NCBI RefSeq assembly: GCF_002531575.1
Contig: NZ_NWTI01000001.1
Span: 579,501 to 643,500 of the forward strand
Reading direction: 5' to 3'
DNA length: 64,000 nt
From: Bradyrhizobium sp. Y36
GTDB taxonomy: Bacteria; Pseudomonadota; Alphaproteobacteria; Rhizobiales; Xanthobacteraceae
Part shown: positions 44,189 through 53,534 of the stretch, one piece after another
How the letters are laid out: the number at the start of each line of letters is the position of its first letter
How positions within the stretch are numbered: the first letter of the stretch is position 1
Notes under the pieces: generated by a model
The model's database searches: none
What the model was told of the DNA's origin: nothing
Seen by the model: the letters and a program-made list of their open reading frames with translations, nothing else
Program-made: the position numbers and the translations under genes

Positions 44189-45097
44189 CTATTCCTCGTC
44201 ACTTCCCGGCGTCGGGCGCAGCATGAAATGGCCGAAGGCGGTGGCAATCGGCTTGGCCGCATCGTCCTGCCAGGCGCGCGCCTCGAAGGCGACGATGCGC
44301 CGGCCCTGCTTCACGATCGAGACGTTGGCGAAGGTGTCGAGCGCGCGGCCTGAACGCAAATAGTTGACGGTGAGTCCGATCGGCTTGGGCGGCGCGGCGG
44401 TGCCGAGCTCGCGCGCGACGCCGATGACGGCCGTGGTCTCCAGGAAGGCGCCGGTCATGCCGCCGTGGATCGCGGGCAGGATCGGGTTGCCGATGATTTG
44501 CGGCGAGAACGGCATCGTCAGCGTGCCGTCGTCGTTGACCCGGATGCCGAGCGCGCGCGCGAACGGGCTGCGTGCGAACGGCCCATCCGGATCCTCCGGC
44601 GCCTCCAGCACCGGGATGCTGCGTGCATCCATCCGGCGGTCGGCCAGCATGTTGGTGCGGTTGGCGCCGATCATGAAGCAGGCGGTCGCGGTCGCGACCG
44701 GATCGTCCTCGGATTCCTGATAGGCGGTGGAGCGCACGAAGGCGATCGAGCGCGTGGTGCGGTAGCAGACCGAATGCGCCTTGATGTCGAGGCCGGGCGT
44801 CGCCGGCTTCTGGTAGTCGATGCGCAAGTCGAGAGTCGCGATCGCGCGCGTGCCGTCGAGCGCCAGCTGCACCGCCATGCCGCAGCTCTCGTCCAGCATC
44901 GCGGTGACGACGCCGCCATGTAGCACGCCGGTCTCGGTGTCTCCGACGAAGACGGGCCGGTAGGGCAGGCTGGACCAGGCCTCGGCGGGCGCGAAGCGGT
45001 CGAGCTGGAGCCCGCTGATATGGCCGTAATCGGAGCGGCGGCCCTTGATCGCCTCGGCGAGTTCCTCGAACGGCAGCGTGGTCGGGATGGTGTTCAT
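44189..45097 (-). CDS. Double-hotdog PaaI-type acyl-CoA thioesterase
   Basis: A 302-residue protein with two hotdog domains of the PaaI/4HBT group. The first has VLHGGVVTAMLDESCGMAVQ and the second has AIHGGMTGAFLETTAVIGVA; each carries the HGG and acidic residue expected at the active site. Such proteins hydrolyse acyl- or aryl-CoA to the free acid. Single-domain PaaI forms need to pair; this one has both halves in one chain. ATG at 45097. It stands alone on the - strand, divergent from the small gene at 45228. Confidence 0.88.
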   Translation of the reverse strand: MNTIPTTLPFEELAEAIKGRRSDYGHISGLQLDRFAPAEAWSSLPYRPVFVGDTETGVLHGGVVTAMLDESCGMAVQLALDGTRAIATLDLRIDYQKPATPGLDIKAHSVCYRTTRSIAFVRSTAYQESEDDPVATATACFMIGANRTNMLADRRMDARSIPVLEAPEDPDGPFARSPFARALGIRVNDDGTLTMPFSPQIIGNPILPAIHGGMTGAFLETTAVIGVARELGTAAPPKPIGLTVNYLRSGRALDTFANVSIVKQGRRIVAFEARAWQDDAAKPIATAFGHFMLRPTPGSDEE

Positions 45098-45227
45098 GAG
45101 ACGGTTCTAGACCAGTCGGGCGCCGCGCAAAACCCCGGATGGTCCCGCGCGGGCCGGTTTGGCCTCGACAGAGCAGGCCGAAGCGCCGATGGTGGGCGCT
45201 TCGTACGCCGAACTGCAAGGAGCGCCC

Positions 45228-45548
45228 ATGGCCGACCCCGAAACGCCCGCCGCCAATCAGGGGCCCGTCATCATTTCGAGCTCCAGCTCGGAGCGGGCGC
45301 CGATCATCTATTTCGATGGCGCTTCCTGCTTCGGCCATCACAACGGCGCGATCCAGATCGAGCTCGCCGCGAACTTGCTGATGCCGGTCGGCGCCGCCGT
45401 CCGGGTCGACGTGGTCCAGACCGCGCATCTGCGCTGCAGCGTCGCCGCCGCGCTGGCGTTGCGCGAAGCCCTCGACAAGGCGCTGGCGATGTACCAGCAG
45501 GGTCAGAAGCAGCCGGTGGCGGAGGAGATTCCGGCGGTGAAGAATTGA
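45228..45548 (+). CDS. Conserved hypothetical protein (106 aa)
   Basis: A 106-residue soluble protein: a Ser-rich strand (GPVIISSSSSERAPIIYFDG), then ASCFGHHNGAIQIELAANLL, and a C-terminal helix (LALREALDKALAMYQQGQKQ). The layout, a beta domain with GHHNG and a closing helix, resembles small DUF3467-like proteins, but I am not certain. AAGGAG lies five bases before the ATG at 45228, which is preferred to an upstream in-frame start at 45159. No link to the neighbours is evident. Confidence 0.6.
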   Translation: MADPETPAANQGPVIISSSSSERAPIIYFDGASCFGHHNGAIQIELAANLLMPVGAAVRVDVVQTAHLRCSVAAALALREALDKALAMYQQGQKQPVAEEIPAVKN

Positions 45549-45731
45549 GATCGCAATTGACAGCGATTTATCTTTGCGCCACCTTCCGTGCAGGTTGATA
45601 CGACCTGCCGGTTGCACCCTCTGTGGAATGGTGAACGTATCGAGCCTTCATCGGCCCCCCTTTGCCCGAGCGACCGGGTCAGCAACGCAACCGCCTGACA
45701 CACCTGGATCGCTCATGCAGAGGACGAACCG

Positions 45732-46958
45732 ATGCGCGATTTTCGCGATGCCAAGGCTATGGCGCAGACCCTGCGCGAATCCCTGACCACCAAAGCCGTC
45801 ACCATCAGTCACAGCGAAAGCCTCGAGTTGGTGTCGAGAATGTTCGGCGTTGCCGACTGGAACACGCTGTCGGCAATGCTTCAAAACGGGCGCCGCGAGG
45901 CAAGTGCACCGATCGTCAGGCTGAAGAGTTCGACCGCGGTCTATCCGGCGGTCCCGTTGCGCGATTTCGTGCCGTTTCCAGGCGCTAGTTTTCCGCTGTT
46001 CGTCGGACGCGAGAATACCGTGCTCGCCCTCAACCATGCGTTCGAGGGCCCACGGGAGATCGTCTGTGCGATTCAGCGCGACGCAGCCGTCGATGAACCG
46101 CAATTTGCCGACGTCTACGAGGTCGGTTTGCTCGCTCAATTGGTCGAGCTCGAACGGCTCTCCGACGGCTCGATCAGGGTGCTGACGCGCGGAGCCCGCC
46201 GCGTCGGGCTGCGCAGTTTCGCAGCGACGAGCGGCGGCTACCGGTCCGAGGCCTTCGAATTGCCCGAGAGCGAGTCTGCAGACGCGCCCGACCTGGTCCG
46301 CCGGACGATCCGGCTCTTCGAGGATTACGCAGCGGCCCACGGCCTGCTCATGCCGGACGTTTGGTTGCTTCTCGACCAGATGCGCGACAACGGACAAATC
46401 GCCGATACGATGGCGACGCGGATGAAGCTATCGGTCAAGGACAAGTACGAGCTGCTGGCAATTCTCGATCCCGTGACGCGGCTTCAGAAGATCGATGCCT
46501 TGCTCGACGTGTCGTCTCGTCCATCCGCTCCGGCTTATATTGCCACGCGCCGCCGGGCGCTCGATCTTGCCGACCGGCGCCAGCATCAGTTTGCAACGCT
46601 GGAACACCTTCTGCTGGCGTTGACCGAAGACGGGGATGCCGCGCCGCTCCTGCAGGCCTGCAACGCCGATCTCGGCGCGCTCAGGCAAAGCTTGACCGAC
46701 TATCTCGACAAGGAGCTCGCTCGCATTGTGGTCGAGACCGGGACTGCGGCGCCTACCCCTGCATTCCAGCGCGTCGACCGCCGGGCCGCGATGCATGCCC
46801 AGCAGATCGGCAATCCCGCCGTGACCGGCGCCGATGCACTTGTCGCCCTGTTCCCGGAGACGCGAAGCCCCGCGGTGCGCTTCCTCGCCGAGCAAGACAT
46901 CTCGCGCTGGCGCGTGGACAAGGCCATCGCGCAAGCGAGAGCCAAGGACAAGGGCTAG
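45732..46958 (+). CDS. Fusion of Lon N-terminal and Clp N-terminal substrate-recognition domains
   Basis: A 408-residue cytosolic protein with three parts. Residues 1-52 (DFRDAKAMAQTLRESL, SHSESLELVSRMFGVADWNT) match a short helical domain often annotated as glyoxalase-superfamily-associated. Residues 72-262 match the Lon substrate-binding domain (VPLRDFVPFPGASFPLFVGR, VYEVGLLAQLVELERLSDGS). Residues 268-405 match two Clp_N repeats (YIATRRRALDLADRRQHQFA, then TLEHLLLALTEDGDAAPLLQ and VTGADALVALFPE). There is no AAA+ ATPase and no protease, so an adaptor or anti-adaptor role in proteolysis is plausible but unproven. No partner gene is adjacent. Confidence 0.75.
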   Translation: MRDFRDAKAMAQTLRESLTTKAVTISHSESLELVSRMFGVADWNTLSAMLQNGRREASAPIVRLKSSTAVYPAVPLRDFVPFPGASFPLFVGRENTVLALNHAFEGPREIVCAIQRDAAVDEPQFADVYEVGLLAQLVELERLSDGSIRVLTRGARRVGLRSFAATSGGYRSEAFELPESESADAPDLVRRTIRLFEDYAAAHGLLMPDVWLLLDQMRDNGQIADTMATRMKLSVKDKYELLAILDPVTRLQKIDALLDVSSRPSAPAYIATRRRALDLADRRQHQFATLEHLLLALTEDGDAAPLLQACNADLGALRQSLTDYLDKELARIVVETGTAAPTPAFQRVDRRAAMHAQQIGNPAVTGADALVALFPETRSPAVRFLAEQDISRWRVDKAIAQARAKDKG

Positions 46959-46974
46959 AGGAGGAGGCGGCGGC

Positions 46975-48450
46975 TCACGCCTTGGTCACATGCACCTTCG
47001 CGGTAGCGCCGCCGTTCCACTTGCCGTCGAGCGCGCGCTCGATCTGGGCGGCGAGTTGCAGCAGGAGGCCGTCATTGGCCTGCTTGGCGATGGCCTGGAT
47101 GCCGAGCGGCAGGCCGTGGTCCTGGCTCGCCATCGGCATCGAGATCGCCGGCATGCCGCAGAGATTGGCGAGCGGCGTGAAGGCGAAGAAGCGCCAGAGA
47201 TTGCCGAACCAGTCGAGCACGTCGGGATTGTCGGAGATGGTGAGATATTCCCTCGTGCCGACCTTCGGCGTCGGCAGCGCGGTGATCGGCGTCAGGATCA
47301 CGTCCCACTGCTCGAAGAAGGCGCCGAAACCGCGCGAGGTGGTGTTGAACACGCCCTGCATCTTCGCGCGCTCGGCAAAGGTGGTGTGGCGGCCGGCTTC
47401 CCAGATCCGGATGTTCATGGGCTCGATCAAATCTTCCGGCGGGCTCGTGAGCCCGCGCGCGGCGAGCATGTTGGAGATCACCACTGCGAAGTTCGAGATG
47501 TAGCACATCGTCTGTGCCTCGAAGGCGGCGCGGAAATCGAGCTCGGGCAGCGCGTAGTCGACGTGATGGCCGAGGCCTTCGAGGAAGCGGCCGGTCTTCT
47601 CCAGCTCGGCTGCGAGCTCAGGCGTCGCGGTGTAGTCGCCCCAGGTGTGGGACAACGCGACGCGCAGCTTGCCCGGATCGCGCTTGATCATCTCCGAATA
47701 AGGCTGCGCCGTGGTCCAGAACGGCATGAATTCGCCGGGTGCCGGCCCGCGGGCGTGATCGACGAAGGCGGCGGTGTCGCGCACGCTGCGCGACTGGCAA
47801 CCCTGGATCGAGACGAGGCCGGTGAGGTCGGACATGTGGGGCGCGAGCGAGAACACGCCGCGCGAGACCTTCAATCCGATATTGCCGTTGACGCCGGCGG
47901 GAATGCGGATCGAGCCGCCGCCGTCGGTGGCATGCGCGATCGGCACCACGCCGGCGGCGACCATCGCCGCGCTGCCCGCCGACGAGCCACAGGTGGTGTA
48001 ATCGGTATTCCAGGGATTGCGCGTGACGTAGACGGCGGGATTGTCGGCCGACGAGCACACGCCGAATTCCGGCGTCGTGGTGCGTCCGATCAGATTGAGC
48101 CCCGCCTGGCGGAACTTGCCGGTGAGGAAGGTATCGGCCGCCGCGCGGTTGCCGCGCATCAACAGCGAGCCCATCTCCTGCAGCCGGCCCTTCATGGTCG
48201 GCCCGAGATCCTTCATCAGGAAGGGCAGGCCGGCGAAGGGACCTGCGAGGTTGGCGCCGTCCTTGGCGGGGTCGGCGATCACGTCCTCGAACAGCTCGAC
48301 CACGCCCGACAGCGCCGGATTGACCTTGGCGACGCCGGCGGCGGCTTGGCGCGCGAGCTCCTTCGCGGTCAGCTCGCCCTTGCGGACGCGTCCCGCCAGC
48401 GCGACGCCATCGTGCTGCGCCCATTCAGTCCAGCTCATCGGCAAAGTCAT
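46975..48450 (-). CDS. Amidase (amidase-signature family)
   Basis: A 491-residue amide hydrolase of the AS family with the Ser-cisSer-Lys triad visible: Lys in LPFLMKDLGP, the Gly/Ser-rich CGSSAGSAAMVAAG, and the nucleophile Ser region TDGGGSIRIPAG. The length is normal. Substrates range from aliphatic amides to 6-aminohexanoate oligomers and cannot be assigned. ATG at 48450 is preferred over an in-frame codon at 48492, which adds an Arg-rich stretch. It ends 16 bases from the convergent Lon-N/Clp-N gene. Confidence 0.92.
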   Translation of the reverse strand: MTLPMSWTEWAQHDGVALAGRVRKGELTAKELARQAAAGVAKVNPALSGVVELFEDVIADPAKDGANLAGPFAGLPFLMKDLGPTMKGRLQEMGSLLMRGNRAAADTFLTGKFRQAGLNLIGRTTTPEFGVCSSADNPAVYVTRNPWNTDYTTCGSSAGSAAMVAAGVVPIAHATDGGGSIRIPAGVNGNIGLKVSRGVFSLAPHMSDLTGLVSIQGCQSRSVRDTAAFVDHARGPAPGEFMPFWTTAQPYSEMIKRDPGKLRVALSHTWGDYTATPELAAELEKTGRFLEGLGHHVDYALPELDFRAAFEAQTMCYISNFAVVISNMLAARGLTSPPEDLIEPMNIRIWEAGRHTTFAERAKMQGVFNTTSRGFGAFFEQWDVILTPITALPTPKVGTREYLTISDNPDVLDWFGNLWRFFAFTPLANLCGMPAISMPMASQDHGLPLGIQAIAKQANDGLLLQLAAQIERALDGKWNGGATAKVHVTKA

Positions 48451-48578
48451 GAAGTCAAATCCCCTCAGATCGCGGCGCCACCTTTTTCGCAAGGGACCGC
48501 CTGAATCAACTGAGCCGGCACGAAGGGCAGGGTTGCGCGGGGCGGAGGGGTCGGGAGGCGGCCCCGGATGTTTCGATC

Positions 48579-48662
48579 GTAGGCCGGATGAGCGGAGCGA
48601 GATATGGGACCTTCGTTCTTGCCGAGCCGATCCCGGGTGCCGCTTCCGCTCACCCGGGCTAC
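48579..48662. repeat. GTAGCCCGGATG-type palindromic repeat, diverged copy
   Basis: GTAGGCCGGATGAGCGGAGCGA ends in parts with CACCCGGGCTAC. It is the same family as 60477-60562 but with a replaced centre. Confidence 0.7.
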
Positions 48663-48721
48663 AAGGCTACGAGGCTGGCCACAACCCCTTGCGTTGCCCG
48701 ACGGTCAAAACACGCCAGCGC

Positions 48722-49285
48722 TGGGTCAATCGACGTCCGTAAATATATTCCGCTTTACCGAAATTCGGTTTCGGCGTATGTGTCGGCCATCCTGATCCGG
48801 GATAAGGGGCGGTCGTACGTCGCAACGAGCCGCGGATCGGGGAGCGGTGGACGCAGACGGCGCCGTGCACGAGAGGCGGGAGCAGGGCGGGATGAACCCC
48901 GTGAGGTCCTGGCTTCGTGCGGACGAGCGGCGCTGAAGCGTACGGCCAAAGCGCGTGGTCCTGGCTGTCGTTGCTACAGCCAAGCCTTGCGGAGGTGCGC
49001 CGAGCCCGACCGGGCAAAGCGCGCCGTCAATCCGCGAGGTGACGGAGGCAAGCAGGAATTCGTCTCCGGGGAGAGCGCGCCATACGCCGTCAAACATCGC
49101 GCAGGGAAGGCCGGATGTCTGGCTGCCCTGTACGTTCCTGTGCCTTGCGTGTGCATCACTCTTGCACGGGAGTCTTGCGGGTGCCAGCCGGCACCCGGCC
49201 TTCCCTGCGCCCTTTCTGTCGAGGGCGCGAAGACGAGAGCAAAACTCGGGCGCAAGTGCCGCGAGGAGGAGAAGGCATGTCTGCG
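48722..49285. repeat. Copy B of the ~560-bp dispersed element
   Basis: Collinear with 19606-20165 over its whole length at roughly two-thirds identity by eye, with several near-identical blocks. The inverted pair GCAGGGAAGGCCGG / CCGGCCTTCCCTGC is kept. Confidence 0.8.
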
Positions 49286-49304
49286 AGTCACAACCTCCGA
49301 TCTC

Positions 49305-49395
49305 GTAGGGTGGGCAAAGCGCAGCGTGCCCACGCTCTTGTTGCTTATGGAGAGAGATCGTGGGCACGGCGCAAGTGCGCCTTGGCCCACCCTAC
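49305..49395. repeat. GTAGGGTGGGCAAAGCG-type inverted repeat
   Basis: Outer arms GTAGGGTGGGCAAAGCG and the complementary TGGCCCACCCTAC, inner arms CGTGCCCACG / CGTGGGCACG. Confidence 0.88.
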
Positions 49396-49653
49396 GGCAC
49401 CGCGTCTGCCGCAAACACTCGCTGTCATCGCCTGCGCTCGCAATGTCGGGGAGAGAGCGTGGGCGCCAAATTCTCCGCACGAACCCGCGTGTCCTCCCCA
49501 CGAATGTGGCGAGATCGCATCATCTCGACAAAAAATCCTCTGTCGACGATGCTCCGCCGCACCTTGATGAATCAACCCGGGTTGGTCCATAAGCGGCGTC
49601 CCGTGGCTGGTGGTTCGCCACCGCATAGCGGGCTTGGATAGAGGAAATCTCGC

Positions 49654-51993
49654 GTGGCAAATATCAACCAGAAAATTGCGCAGGAGCTTGGGGTACGGGC
49701 GGAGCAGGTCGAGGCGGCGGTGACGCTGCTCGATGGCGGCGCCACGGTTCCCTTCATCGCCCGCTACCGCAAGGAAGCGACCGGTGCGCTCGACGACGCG
49801 CAATTGCGCACCCTTGAGGAGCGCCTGGTCTACCTGCGTGAGCTTGAAGACCGCCGCAAGGCCATCCTCGAATCAGTCCGCGAGCAGGGCAAGCTCGATG
49901 CCGCGCTGGAGGCCTCGATCATGGCGGCCGACAGCAAGGCGCGCCTGGAAGACATTTATCTGCCGTTCAAGCCAAAGCGCCGCACCAAGGCGGAGGTCGC
50001 CAAGGAAGCCGGCCTCGAGCCGCTCGCCAACCAGCTGATGGCCGAACCCGGCAACGACCCGAAGGTGGTGGCGGAAGCCTTCATCAATGCCGAGAAGGGT
50101 GTCGCCGATGCCGCTGCCGCGCTCGATGGCGCCCGCGCCATTCTGGTCGAGCGCTTCGACGAGGACGCCGATTTGATTGGTGCGTTGCGCGAGGACGTGT
50201 GGACCAATGCGCGCATGGCCTCCAAGGTGCGCGAGGGCAAGAAGACCGAGGGCGAGAAATTCGCCGACTATTTCGATTTCTCCGAGCCGCTGACGAAATT
50301 GCCCTCGCACCGCATCCTCGCGATGTTCCGCGGCGAGAAGGAAGAGATCCTCGACCTGCAGATCCAGGCCGAGGAAGCGCCGCCCGCCGGCGTGCCGGGC
50401 GCCTATGAGCTGAAGATCATGAAGCGGTTCGGCATCGCCGACCTCAAGCGCCCCGGCGACCGCTGGCTGGTCGACACCGTGCGCTGGGCCTGGCGCACCA
50501 AGATCCAGGTGCATCTGAACATCGACCTGCGCATGCGGCTGTGGAATGCGGCCGAGACCGAGGCCGTGCGCGTGTTCGCCTCCAATTTGCGCGACCTCCT
50601 GCTGGCGGCGCCGGCCGGCACCCGCGTCACCATGGGTCTCGATCCCGGCTACCGCACCGGCGTCAAGGTCGCGGTGATCGACGCCACCGGCAAGGTGGTC
50701 GACACCACCGCGATTTATCCGCACGAGCCGCAGCGGCAATGGAACGAGTCGCTCGCAACGCTCGGCCGCCTCGCGATGAAGCACAAGGTCGAGCTGATCG
50801 CGATCGGCAACGGCACCGCCTCGCGCGAGACCGACAAGCTCGCGACCGAGCTGGTCAAGGGCCTCGCCGAGCTGAAGATGTCCAAGATCGTCGTGTCCGA
50901 AGCCGGCGCGTCGGTCTATTCGGCCTCGGCCTTCGCCTCGGAGGAACTGCCCGGCCTCGACGTCACCCTGCGCGGCGCCGTGTCGATCGCCCGCCGCCTA
51001 CAGGATCCGCTCGCTGAGCTCGTCAAGATCGAGCCCAAGGCGATCGGCGTCGGCCAGTATCAGCACGATCTCGGCCAGGCCAAGCTCGCAAAGTCGCTCG
51101 ATGCCGTGGTCGAAGACTGCGTGAACGCGGTCGGCGTCGACGTCAACACCGCCTCGGCACCGCTGCTCGCGCGCGTGTCGGGCGTCGGCTCGGGTCTGGC
51201 GCAGAGCATCGTCGCGCACCGTGACGCCAACGGCCCGTTCAAGTCGCGCAAGGCGCTGAAGGACGTGCCGCGCTTGGGGCCGAAGGCGTTCGAGCAGTGC
51301 GCGGGCTTTTTGCGCATCCTCGGCGGCGAGGACCCGCTCGACGCCTCCGGCGTGCATCCGGAAGCCTATCCGGTGGTGCGCCGCATCCTCGCGGCGACCA
51401 AGAGCGACATCAAGGCGTTGATCGGCTCCAGCGAGATCGTGCGCACCTTGAAGCCGAAGGATTTCGTCGACGAGACCTTCGGTCTGCCGACCGTCACCGA
51501 CATCTTGAAGGAATTGGAAAAGCCCGGCCGCGACCCGCGCCCTGCGTTCAAGGCCGCCGTGTTCAAGGAGGGCGTCGAGGAGATCAAGCATCTGCAGAAG
51601 GGCATGATCCTCGAGGGCACCGTGACCAACGTCGCCGCCTTCGGCGCCTTCGTCGACATCGGCGTGCACCAGGACGGCCTCGTGCACATCTCGGCGATGT
51701 CCAGGAACTACATCAAGGACCCGCGCGAGGTGGTGAAGCCCGGCGACATCGTCAAGGTGAAGGTGCTGGACTTCGAGGTTGCCCGCAAGCGCATCTCGCT
51801 GACCCTGCGGCTCGACGACGAGGTCGGCGCCAAGAAGGATGCTCCGGGCATGCAGCGCGACAACAACCAGCGCAACCCGGCCCGCATGACGTCGTCGGCT
51901 CCGCGCAAGCAGGACTCGTCGTCCGGCGGCGGTGGCGCGCTTGCCGAAGCGCTGCGCCGCGCGGCCGAGAAGAGCGGCGGGAAGAGGGTGTGA
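49654..51993 (+). CDS. tex: Tex-family RNA-binding transcription accessory protein
   Basis: A nucleic-acid-binding protein related to eukaryotic Spt6, of 779 residues, the usual length. It has an N-terminal helical part ([20 protein letters not shown]), a YqgF-like RNase-H-fold domain ([20 protein letters not shown]), helix-hairpin-helix motifs ([17 protein letters not shown]) and a C-terminal S1 domain at about 650-720 ([20 protein letters not shown]). A Gly/Ser-rich tail ends the protein. The start is GTG at 49654 with GAGGAAA seven bases upstream. It is a single-gene unit between repeat regions. Confidence 0.96.
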   Translation: MANINQKIAQELGVRAEQVEAAVTLLDGGATVPFIARYRKEATGALDDAQLRTLEERLVYLRELEDRRKAILESVREQGKLDAALEASIMAADSKARLEDIYLPFKPKRRTKAEVAKEAGLEPLANQLMAEPGNDPKVVAEAFINAEKGVADAAAALDGARAILVERFDEDADLIGALREDVWTNARMASKVREGKKTEGEKFADYFDFSEPLTKLPSHRILAMFRGEKEEILDLQIQAEEAPPAGVPGAYELKIMKRFGIADLKRPGDRWLVDTVRWAWRTKIQVHLNIDLRMRLWNAAETEAVRVFASNLRDLLLAAPAGTRVTMGLDPGYRTGVKVAVIDATGKVVDTTAIYPHEPQRQWNESLATLGRLAMKHKVELIAIGNGTASRETDKLATELVKGLAELKMSKIVVSEAGASVYSASAFASEELPGLDVTLRGAVSIARRLQDPLAELVKIEPKAIGVGQYQHDLGQAKLAKSLDAVVEDCVNAVGVDVNTASAPLLARVSGVGSGLAQSIVAHRDANGPFKSRKALKDVPRLGPKAFEQCAGFLRILGGEDPLDASGVHPEAYPVVRRILAATKSDIKALIGSSEIVRTLKPKDFVDETFGLPTVTDILKELEKPGRDPRPAFKAAVFKEGVEEIKHLQKGMILEGTVTNVAAFGAFVDIGVHQDGLVHISAMSRNYIKDPREVVKPGDIVKVKVLDFEVARKRISLTLRLDDEVGAKKDAPGMQRDNNQRNPARMTSSAPRKQDSSSGGGGALAEALRRAAEKSGGKRV

Positions 51994-52306
51994 TTCTTAA
52001 CCTCTCCCCGCCCTTCTGCGGGGAGAGGTCGGATCGCGTCAGCGATCCGGGTGAGGGGCAGGGCACGAGGGCGACCAAATCAACGGTCTGTCCGACTCCT
52101 TGCGCCACTCATCGACTCAAATTGAATTCGCGGAAGCAGCCCCTCACCCCACCCTCTCCCCGTGAGAACGGGGAGAGGGAGTGAGGGAGCGGAGTCCTCC
52201 CTAACACCCGCGTCAGAATCTGGCGTGTTTGTAAGTTGAAGGTGCGTCCCTCTCATCTGATCCTCCTTGCGCGGCGGGACGACCGCCGCACGAGGAGGAT
52301 GCTTCG
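51994..52306. repeat. Intergenic repeat of CCTCTCCCCG type after tex
   Basis: Contains a hairpin CTCTCCCCGC / GCGGGGAGAG (52002-52027). At 52139-52180 the inverted partner CCCCTCACCC ... CTCTCCCCG ... CGGGGAGAG appears, so 52001-52187 forms a large palindrome. It is a widespread repeat type and may end tex transcription. The rest up to 52306 holds the GAGGAGG ribosome-binding site of the next gene and nothing else recognised. Confidence 0.75.
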
Positions 52307-52741
52307 ATGAACAACTGGCTTCTCAAGGGCGTCACCGCGGCCGCGCTCGCAGCGATGATGGCGCTCGCTTCACCCGCGCTTGCCCGTGGCGGCGGCTTTG
52401 GCGGCGGTGGCCATTTCGGTGGCGGTGGTCATTTCGGTGGCGGCGGGATGCGCGCCGGCGGCTTTAGCGGCATGCACGTCGGCGGGATGGGCGGCGCGCG
52501 CTTCGCCCATGTCGGTGGCCCCGCCTTCGGGGGCGCTCGCTTCGCGCATGCCGCGATCGGGCCGCGCTTCGCCGGCGCAAGCTGGCACGGCCATCACGGC
52601 GCCTTCCATCATCATCATTTCCGCCGTTTCGCCGTGTTCGGCGCGCCCTATTTCTACGCCGGCTACAACGACGGCTGCTGGCGCAGGAGCTGGACGCCCT
52701 ATGGATGGCAATGGGTCAATGTGTGCGGAGACTATTGGTAG
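52307..52741 (+). CDS. Secreted Gly/His-rich protein
   Basis: A 144-residue exported protein: a signal peptide (LKGVTAAALAAMMALASPALA), a Gly-rich region with repeated GGGHF units, a His cluster (WHGHHGAFHHHHFRRF), and a Trp/Tyr/Cys C-terminus (CWRRSWTPYGWQWVNVCGDYW, two Cys that may form a disulphide). ATG at 52307 has GAGGAGG upstream. The His cluster suggests metal binding in the periplasm. A two-component system starts 100 bases downstream on the same strand, so a shared stimulus is possible but unproven. Confidence 0.72.
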   Translation: MNNWLLKGVTAAALAAMMALASPALARGGGFGGGGHFGGGGHFGGGGMRAGGFSGMHVGGMGGARFAHVGGPAFGGARFAHAAIGPRFAGASWHGHHGAFHHHHFRRFAVFGAPYFYAGYNDGCWRRSWTPYGWQWVNVCGDYW

Positions 52742-52841
52742 ACGCATCGCCGTACCGCACCATTGTCGCGGTCGCCACCGGGCAGTTCCGTCCAGCCCCG
52801 GAACGGGATAGTCTGGTGGCGATCGTCGCGCGGAGTTTTGC

Positions 52842-53534
52842 ATGACCGGAGGTCACCGTCGCATCCTGGTCGTCGAGGACGATCCGGAAACCGCAGGCCA
52901 GCTCGTGGAGGAATTGACGACCTCCGGCTACGACGTCGATCTCGCAGCGAGCGGTCGTGAAGCCCTGAGCCACGGCGCCGCGCGCGACTATGCCGTGATC
53001 ACGATCGACCGCATGCTGCCCGACATCGACGGCATCAGCGTGATGCGGCAGTTGCGCGACGAGGGCGTCGCCGCGCCGTTCCTGATCATTTCCGCGCTCG
53101 GCGAGGTCGACGACCGCGTGCGCGGCTTGCGTGCCGGCGGCGACGATTATCTGGTCAAGCCGTTTTCGTTCACCGAGCTGCTGGCGCGCCTGGAGGCGCT
53201 CGGCCGCCGCAGCGAGACCATCGCCAAGGAGACGCTGCTGCGGGTCGGCGATCTCGCCATCGACCTGATCGCGCGCAACGCCAGCCGCCGCGGCCGCAAG
53301 ATCCCGCTGCTGCCGCGCGAGTTTCAGCTGCTCGAATATCTCGTCCGCAACGAGGGCCGCGTCGTCTCCCGCGCGATGCTGCTCCAGCACGTCTGGGACC
53401 TGCATTTCGATCCCTCCACCAACATCATCGACGTCTATGTCGGTCGCGTCCGCCGCAAGGTTGACGATGCCCAGGCCTATCCGTTGATCCACACCATCCG
53501 CGGCATCGGATATTGCCTCCGTGCTCCTGGCTAA
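52842..53534 (+). CDS. OmpR-family response regulator
   Basis: A 230-residue regulator with a receiver domain (VVEDDPETAGQLVEELTTSG; phospho-acceptor Asp56 in VITIDRMLPDIDG; Lys in LVKPFSFTELLARLEALGRR) and a winged-helix DNA-binding domain (LPREFQLLEYLVRNEGRVVS, VDVYVGRVRRK-like end). ATG at 52842. Its 3' end overlaps the start of the histidine kinase gene by 14 bases, so the pair is translationally coupled. Confidence 0.95.
   Translation: MTGGHRRILVVEDDPETAGQLVEELTTSGYDVDLAASGREALSHGAARDYAVITIDRMLPDIDGISVMRQLRDEGVAAPFLIISALGEVDDRVRGLRAGGDDYLVKPFSFTELLARLEALGRRSETIAKETLLRVGDLAIDLIARNASRRGRKIPLLPREFQLLEYLVRNEGRVVSRAMLLQHVWDLHFDPSTNIIDVYVGRVRRKVDDAQAYPLIHTIRGIGYCLRAPG

Larger units (their letters stand above)
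48451..49653. repeat. 1.2-kb repeat-rich non-coding region with copy B of the dispersed element
   Basis: No supported gene. It contains a palindromic repeat (48579-48662, related to 60477-60562), copy B of the ~560-bp dispersed element (about 48722-49285), a GTAGGGTGGGCAAAGCG-type inverted repeat (49305-49395), and unassigned sequence up to the tex ribosome-binding site at 49641. Frames across it translate to Arg/Cys/Pro-rich nonsense. Confidence 0.8.
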
